From Actinomarina sp002308095 (GTDB lineage Bacteria; Actinomycetota; Acidimicrobiia; Actinomarinales; Actinomarinaceae), in the NCBI GenBank assembly GCA_045563135.1, contig JBJKUL010000001.1, forward strand, positions 806,001 through 870,000: 64,000 nt of DNA. Direction: 5' to 3'. A program made the position numbers and the translations under genes. The notes under the pieces were generated by a model. That model was given only the letters and a program-made list of their open reading frames with translations, searched no databases and was not told where the DNA came from. Of this stretch, positions 60,602-64,000 are shown in pieces. Each line of letters opens with the position of its first letter. Within the stretch, counting starts at the first letter, position 1.

Positions 60602-61937
60602 AAAAAGTTTTAAAAAATTCGAATAACGTTAAAACAGAAAAGCCAGTTGCTCCTTTTCTATTACTAGCTCGAGCAGGTCCTGCTATATCTAAATGTATCC
60701 AATCTAAGTCATCTATAAAATTTTCAAGGAGTAGTGCTGCTGTTATTGCTCCACCAAAACGGCCACCTGTATTTTTCATATCGGCAATATCAGACTCAAT
60801 AAGTTTTTTGTAGTCACTATGTAGAGGAAGTGGATAGAAATTTTCACCTGATTGCTCAGTAGACTTTATAAAATTTTCCTCCATTTTTTTACTATTAGAA
60901 AAGACAGCACCTATATCTAGTCCTAGAGCCACATATGATGCTCCAGTAAGTGTCGCTACATCACAAATTAAATCTGGCTTACTCTCAGCAGCATATGCCA
61001 ATGCGTCAGCCATAATTAATCTTCCTTCTGCATCTGTATTTAGTACTTCTATTGTTTTTCCATTTCTTGCTTTTAAAACGTCTCCTGGTCTAATTGCACT
61101 ACCACTTGGCATATTTTCTACAATTGGTGTGTATACAGTCAATCCAATATCTATCTGAAGTTTAGAAATTAAACTCATTACTCCCCACGCAGTTGCTGCT
61201 CCAGCCATATCAGTTTTCATAGTGTCCATCCCAGAAGGTGATTTTAAGGATAGTCCTCCGGAGTCAAACATCACACCCTTGCCGATAAGGGCAATCTGCG
61301 TATCAGCATTTTTATTATATTCTCCTACTACTAGATATGGGCTTCTCTCAGATCCCTTCGCAACTCCTAGAACTGCGCCAAAATTATTTTTCTCTAACCA
61401 GTCTTGATCGTGTATTTGAAGGTTTATATCACTATTAAGATTTTTAATTTCATCTATGAAAAACTCTGGTGTTTTATCTAGAGAAGGTGTATTAATCATA
61501 TCTCTAACCCAAAAAACAGCTTCTTGTTTTATTGTATTGCTTTCGACATCAAGAGAGTCTGAGAATGTCAACTCGACATTATCTTCACTCTTTTTTGACT
61601 TGTATGTTTCAAATTGATATTGAGAAAACATAATACCTAGAGTTAACATTTCTTTATTTCCCTCAAAATTTAAGATATCTATTGTTGCATCATCCTTAAT
61701 GTTTTTACCAATTGAATAACCCAATTCTTGATAGTCTATTTTTGGTGAATCTTCACTTAAAACAAGTATTGTTTTATTCCCGTTTGAAGATAAAGAACCT
61801 GGCATTAATAAAATCTTTTTATTTTTTGAATCAAATTTGTGAGTCTTAATATATTCATCAAAGGACTCTGGGTCTTTTATAAACTTTTCTTTGTTATTTA
61901 AGTTTTTATCAAAAAATAAAATGTCAATATTCATCAC
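60579..61937 (-). CDS. pepA: Leucyl aminopeptidase (M17)
   Basis: A cytosolic two-metal aminopeptidase. Metal and catalytic blocks are clear: IGKGVMFDSGGLSLKSPSGMDTMKTDMAGAATAWGVM (in parts; Lys, Asp ligands) and NTDAEGRLIMADALAYA (Asp, Glu and Arg). The C-terminal GGAITAALLLENFIDD and WIHLDIAGPA complete the family. Length 452 is slightly short, with a reduced N-terminal domain. It overlaps the adenosyltransferase gene by 4 bases. Confidence 0.95.
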   Translation of the reverse strand: MMNIDILFFDKNLNNKEKFIKDPESFDEYIKTHKFDSKNKKILLMPGSLSSNGNKTILVLSEDSPKIDYQELGYSIGKNIKDDATIDILNFEGNKEMLTLGIMFSQYQFETYKSKKSEDNVELTFSDSLDVESNTIKQEAVFWVRDMINTPSLDKTPEFFIDEIKNLNSDINLQIHDQDWLEKNNFGAVLGVAKGSERSPYLVVGEYNKNADTQIALIGKGVMFDSGGLSLKSPSGMDTMKTDMAGAATAWGVMSLISKLQIDIGLTVYTPIVENMPSGSAIRPGDVLKARNGKTIEVLNTDAEGRLIMADALAYAAESKPDLICDVATLTGASYVALGLDIGAVFSNSKKMEENFIKSTEQSGENFYPLPLHSDYKKLIESDIADMKNTGGRFGGAITAALLLENFIDDLDWIHLDIAGPARASNRKGATGFSVLTLFEFFKTFSKNQSES

Positions 61938-62476
61938 TTACTTGGTGTCCATTCCTTTTCAAAATCTCTTGCTAGCATCCATAAATAGTCAGATAATCGA
62001 TTTAAATACATAATAACTTTGGAATCTTTAATTTCATATGCATTTTGCCATGTAACACACTTTCTTTCAGCTCTCCTTGACACTACCCTTGACCAGTCAA
62101 TTTTTGCTGAAATGGGATTCTCACCAGGAACAACAAAAAATTCAGGAATTCCATTTTTCTCCTCTAGAATATCAATTTTTGCTTCAAGATTTTTTATCAT
62201 ACTGTCTTCGACTAATGTCTTTCCTGATTCCAGTTTTCCTCTGTTTTCTTTTGAGGTTGCTAACTCTGCTCCTACGATAAAAAGTTCTCTTTGTATTTGA
62301 AGAATTATTTCTTGGGTCAATGATGGTAAGTCTTTCTCTGCTCTTATGATTCCAAGTGAAGCTACTAGTTCATCGACTGAGCCATATGCCTCAGGAGCAA
62401 GATTGTCTTTTGAGACTGTATCTCCATAAAGTAATCTTGTATTTCCCTTATCCCCTTTTTTGGTATAAATCTTCAT
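61934..62476 (-). CDS. Cob(I)alamin adenosyltransferase, PduO type
   Basis: 180 residues. KIYTKKGDKGNTRLLYGDTVSKDNLAPEAYGSVDELVASLGI (in parts) carries the ATP-binding TKxGDxGxT motif, and the later ISAKIDWSRVVSRRAERKC and LNRLSDYLWMLAR are standard. Makes adenosylcobalamin, for example for methylmalonyl-CoA mutase. Its presence alongside prpC-prpD suggests two ways of handling propionyl-CoA. It overlaps pepA by 4 bases. Confidence 0.95.
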   Translation of the reverse strand: MKIYTKKGDKGNTRLLYGDTVSKDNLAPEAYGSVDELVASLGIIRAEKDLPSLTQEIILQIQRELFIVGAELATSKENRGKLESGKTLVEDSMIKNLEAKIDILEEKNGIPEFFVVPGENPISAKIDWSRVVSRRAERKCVTWQNAYEIKDSKVIMYLNRLSDYLWMLARDFEKEWTPSK

Positions 62477-62491
62477 TAGTTAAGCATAGTC

Positions 62492-63133
62492 TTACGGTAG
62501 AAGTATTAGGGTTCCAGTTCCACCGAGAGAAACTAATAAAGATAAATAGCTGAGTCCAGTTGCAGCCATTACTCCCGTATACGATGTTTCATTAAGAGAC
62601 TTTAAAGAACCTAGTGAAAGCACTAAAGAAGAAATATACAACCCAATGATGATATTTTTATAAAGTGTAGATATCTCTAAAGAAATCAGTCCTGTAATAA
62701 TCATTAAAGATAATAGGCCAGCTATTAACATCGAAGATCTAGCTATATTTTTCATACCTATTCTTGTGATTGTGGGGTCAACTAAAAACCAGTGACCAAT
62801 CATCATTAGAGAAAAAATTCCACTAACTAAAGTTATAGGCAAGAATGTACTGATTAAATTTCCATCCAATGTGCTATAAGCTTCATATATTAAAATTATA
62901 AAACTAACAAAAAAAGTAACATTCGATAGTTTTTGATTTTGATGTAATAGTGTTGTTAAAAGAATTATTATTCCAGCAAACACTAATAAATTAAAATTAA
63001 TCAAAAGAACTGTAGAAATTAAACAAATAAATAATATGCTAAAACCCTTTTTTGGGCTTGTTGAAAACCTGATATACCAAAAGTAAGGAATACTGTAAAT
63101 TAAAACAAGGTAGATAAATGTACTCAAATTCAT
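62492..63133 (-). CDS. Polytopic membrane protein of unknown function
   Basis: 213 residues, almost all hydrophobic, with about seven predicted helices (FIYLVLIYSIPYFWYIRF, ILFICLISTVLLINFNLLVF, VTFFVSFIILIYEAYS and others). A loop reads GHWFLVDPTITRIGMKNIARSSM, the only markedly polar conserved-looking stretch. I recognise no family. It is upstream of the adenosyltransferase gene by 15 bases on the same strand and is divergent from the small membrane gene at 63157. Confidence 0.75.
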   Translation of the reverse strand: MNLSTFIYLVLIYSIPYFWYIRFSTSPKKGFSILFICLISTVLLINFNLLVFAGIIILLTTLLHQNQKLSNVTFFVSFIILIYEAYSTLDGNLISTFLPITLVSGIFSLMMIGHWFLVDPTITRIGMKNIARSSMLIAGLLSLMIITGLISLEISTLYKNIIIGLYISSLVLSLGSLKSLNETSYTGVMAATGLSYLSLLVSLGGTGTLILLP

Positions 63134-63156
63134 ACTCCTTTTACAATAATGTATAT

Positions 63157-63496
63157 ATGACTAATGAAAAAAATAAATTAAATATATTTAGTGCATTGAT
63201 TTTAGGAATAAGCATTCTGCTTCTGACAGGTCAAGGGAAGATTGAAACATTGCTTAGTTTTAATCTCTTTATTTCTTTAACAATTTTTACTATTGTTGTC
63301 CTATATTTCGATAAAAGCTTATGCAAATTATAAATATTTAGGTATTGCTATGTTTGCTAGTATTTTCCTATTATCTCCTGAAGTATTTTCAACAAAAAAA
63401 GGTGAGCTTTTCCCGATAACATATATATTTTTTATGATCTATTTTTCTATCATTTTTGGTAAATATCTTTATAAAAGATGGAAAAGTTCTCTCTAA
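63157..63496 (+). CDS. Small membrane protein, reading frame broken near 63285
   Basis: Two overlapping frames: 63157-63333 (MTNEKNKLNIFSALILGISI ... LTIFTIVV) with two helices, and 63293-63496 (AYANYKYLGIAMFASIFLLS ... YKRWKSSL) with two more. If one T is removed from the TTTTT run near 63283-63287, they join as ...FISLTILLLLSYISIKAYANYKYLGI..., a sensible four-helix protein of about 113 residues. A single-base insertion (real or a read error) is the simplest explanation; two separate overlapping genes are the alternative. No family recognised. Confidence 0.6.
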
Positions 63497-63545
63497 AGTG
63501 CATAATTACTCTTGTTGTACCTAAAATGGAAACATGGTTCAGGGC

Positions 63546-64000
63546 ATGATTAAAAAGTTTATATCAATTTCATTATTTTCTTTTTTTTGCATTGTTTTAA
63601 CTCAAAGTAATGCACTTGGTCAAATTTCACCCCCTGTCAATACCTCATTTGGTTGTGCTTCTAATGCTGTTGCTCCTTTAGATTCAATTAAAGATTTACA
63701 AACTTATCTAAACTGTAATGGTTTTAATCCAGGACCAATTGATGGAGTTTCTGGAGGTAGAACTACCTCTGCAATCAAAGCCTTTCAAGCTGCTTCAGGT
63801 TTAGTGCCAGATGGTGTGGTTGGACCTGCTACTAAACAAGCAATGAGATCTTACTCCGAAGAAACTTTTACTTTTACAGGTAGCGGATGGGGGCATGGTG
63901 TAGGACTTAGTCAGTATGGAGCAAAAGGACTTACTGAACTTGGAGCCTCATTCTGTTCTAATACAAGCTCGTGTACTTCTGATGAAGTTGTGAATTATTA
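63546..64000 (+). CDS. Secreted SpoIID-like protein with peptidoglycan-binding domain (partial, 3' end off window)
   Basis: 151 residues are visible. A signal peptide (MIKKFISISLFSFFCIVLTQ), then a peptidoglycan-binding type 1 domain (about residues 45-98: LDSIKDLQTYLNCNGFNPGPIDG, TTSAIKAFQAASGLVPDGVVG), then the start of a SpoIID/LytB-type domain (FTFTGSGWGHGVGLSQYGAKGL). Such proteins act on peptidoglycan in many bacteria that do not sporulate. ATG 63546 has AGGG almost touching it; an in-frame ATG at 63534 is an alternative that adds four residues. Confidence 0.85.
   Translation, partial: MIKKFISISLFSFFCIVLTQSNALGQISPPVNTSFGCASNAVAPLDSIKDLQTYLNCNGFNPGPIDGVSGGRTTSAIKAFQAASGLVPDGVVGPATKQAMRSYSEETFTFTGSGWGHGVGLSQYGAKGLTELGASFCSNTSSCTSDEVVNY

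Overview
The window is AT-rich (about one third G+C by eye), densely coded DNA. It looks like a streamlined actinobacterial chromosome rather than a mobile element. The lineage markers are a WhiB-type iron-sulfur regulator, the coenzyme F420 genes cofD-cofE with an F420-type PPOX flavoprotein, a DUF3152 metzincin-like protein, a probable DUF3107 protein, a class-E-like sortase with a sorted surface giant, and an ftsE-ftsX-M23-smpB block. Low G+C, very short intergenic gaps, overlapping convergent genes and several apparently leaderless mRNAs fit a small free-living, probably marine, actinobacterium of the Ca. Actinomarina kind. That placement is inference; no rRNA gene is present.

Layout. 1-13.3 kb: a surface system on the minus strand, made of a 3,750-residue cysteine-repeat adhesin with an FPRTG sorting signal, an unusual sortase whose cytoplasmic part carries a RecA C-terminal-like module, and a small secreted protein. 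The three genes are chained by TGATG overlaps and follow a TetR regulator. 14-18.7 kb: thrC, hom, an envelope HExxH protein, a YqeY protein and GDPD. 18.8-25.2 kb: whiB behind a perfect palindrome, then prs, glmU, tRNA-Gln, ispE, ksgA, tatD, an AbrB/zinc-ribbon regulator and rsmI. 25.2-33.3 kb: a metallopeptidase-like lipoprotein, mscL, an ABC exporter, lhgO, tmRNA, a PPOX protein, an AhpD-like selenoprotein and the DUF3152 protein. 33.3-41.9 kb: serA, a hisN-like phosphatase, redoxins, ggt, smpB, an M23 hydrolase, ftsX, ftsE and prfB. 42-57.6 kb: secA, ahcY, PGI/PMI isomerase, a phosphomannomutase, envelope glycosylation genes, cofD-cofE, an epimerase, a nucleotidyltransferase, prpD and prpC. 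57.7-64 kb: a PASTA-containing class A PBP, pepA, a cobalamin adenosyltransferase, membrane proteins and the start of a SpoIID-like protein.

Most interesting points. (1) An in-frame TGA at 31737-31739 replaces the second Cys of an AhpD-type CxxC motif and is followed by a well-formed bacterial SECIS hairpin, so the gene encodes a CxxU selenoprotein. (2) A RecA C-terminal-like module lies in the cytoplasmic part of a sortase. (3) prfB carries the classic CTTTGAC +1 frameshift site, and immediately upstream secA also needs a +1 shift at a TGA to join its conserved N-terminus. (4) Two more +1 frame breaks (the mutase and a small membrane protein) raise the question of sequencing errors. There is no CRISPR array, insertion sequence, integrase or prophage. 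No stretch over 300 bases lacks a gene; the longest gap between proteins is filled by tmRNA.
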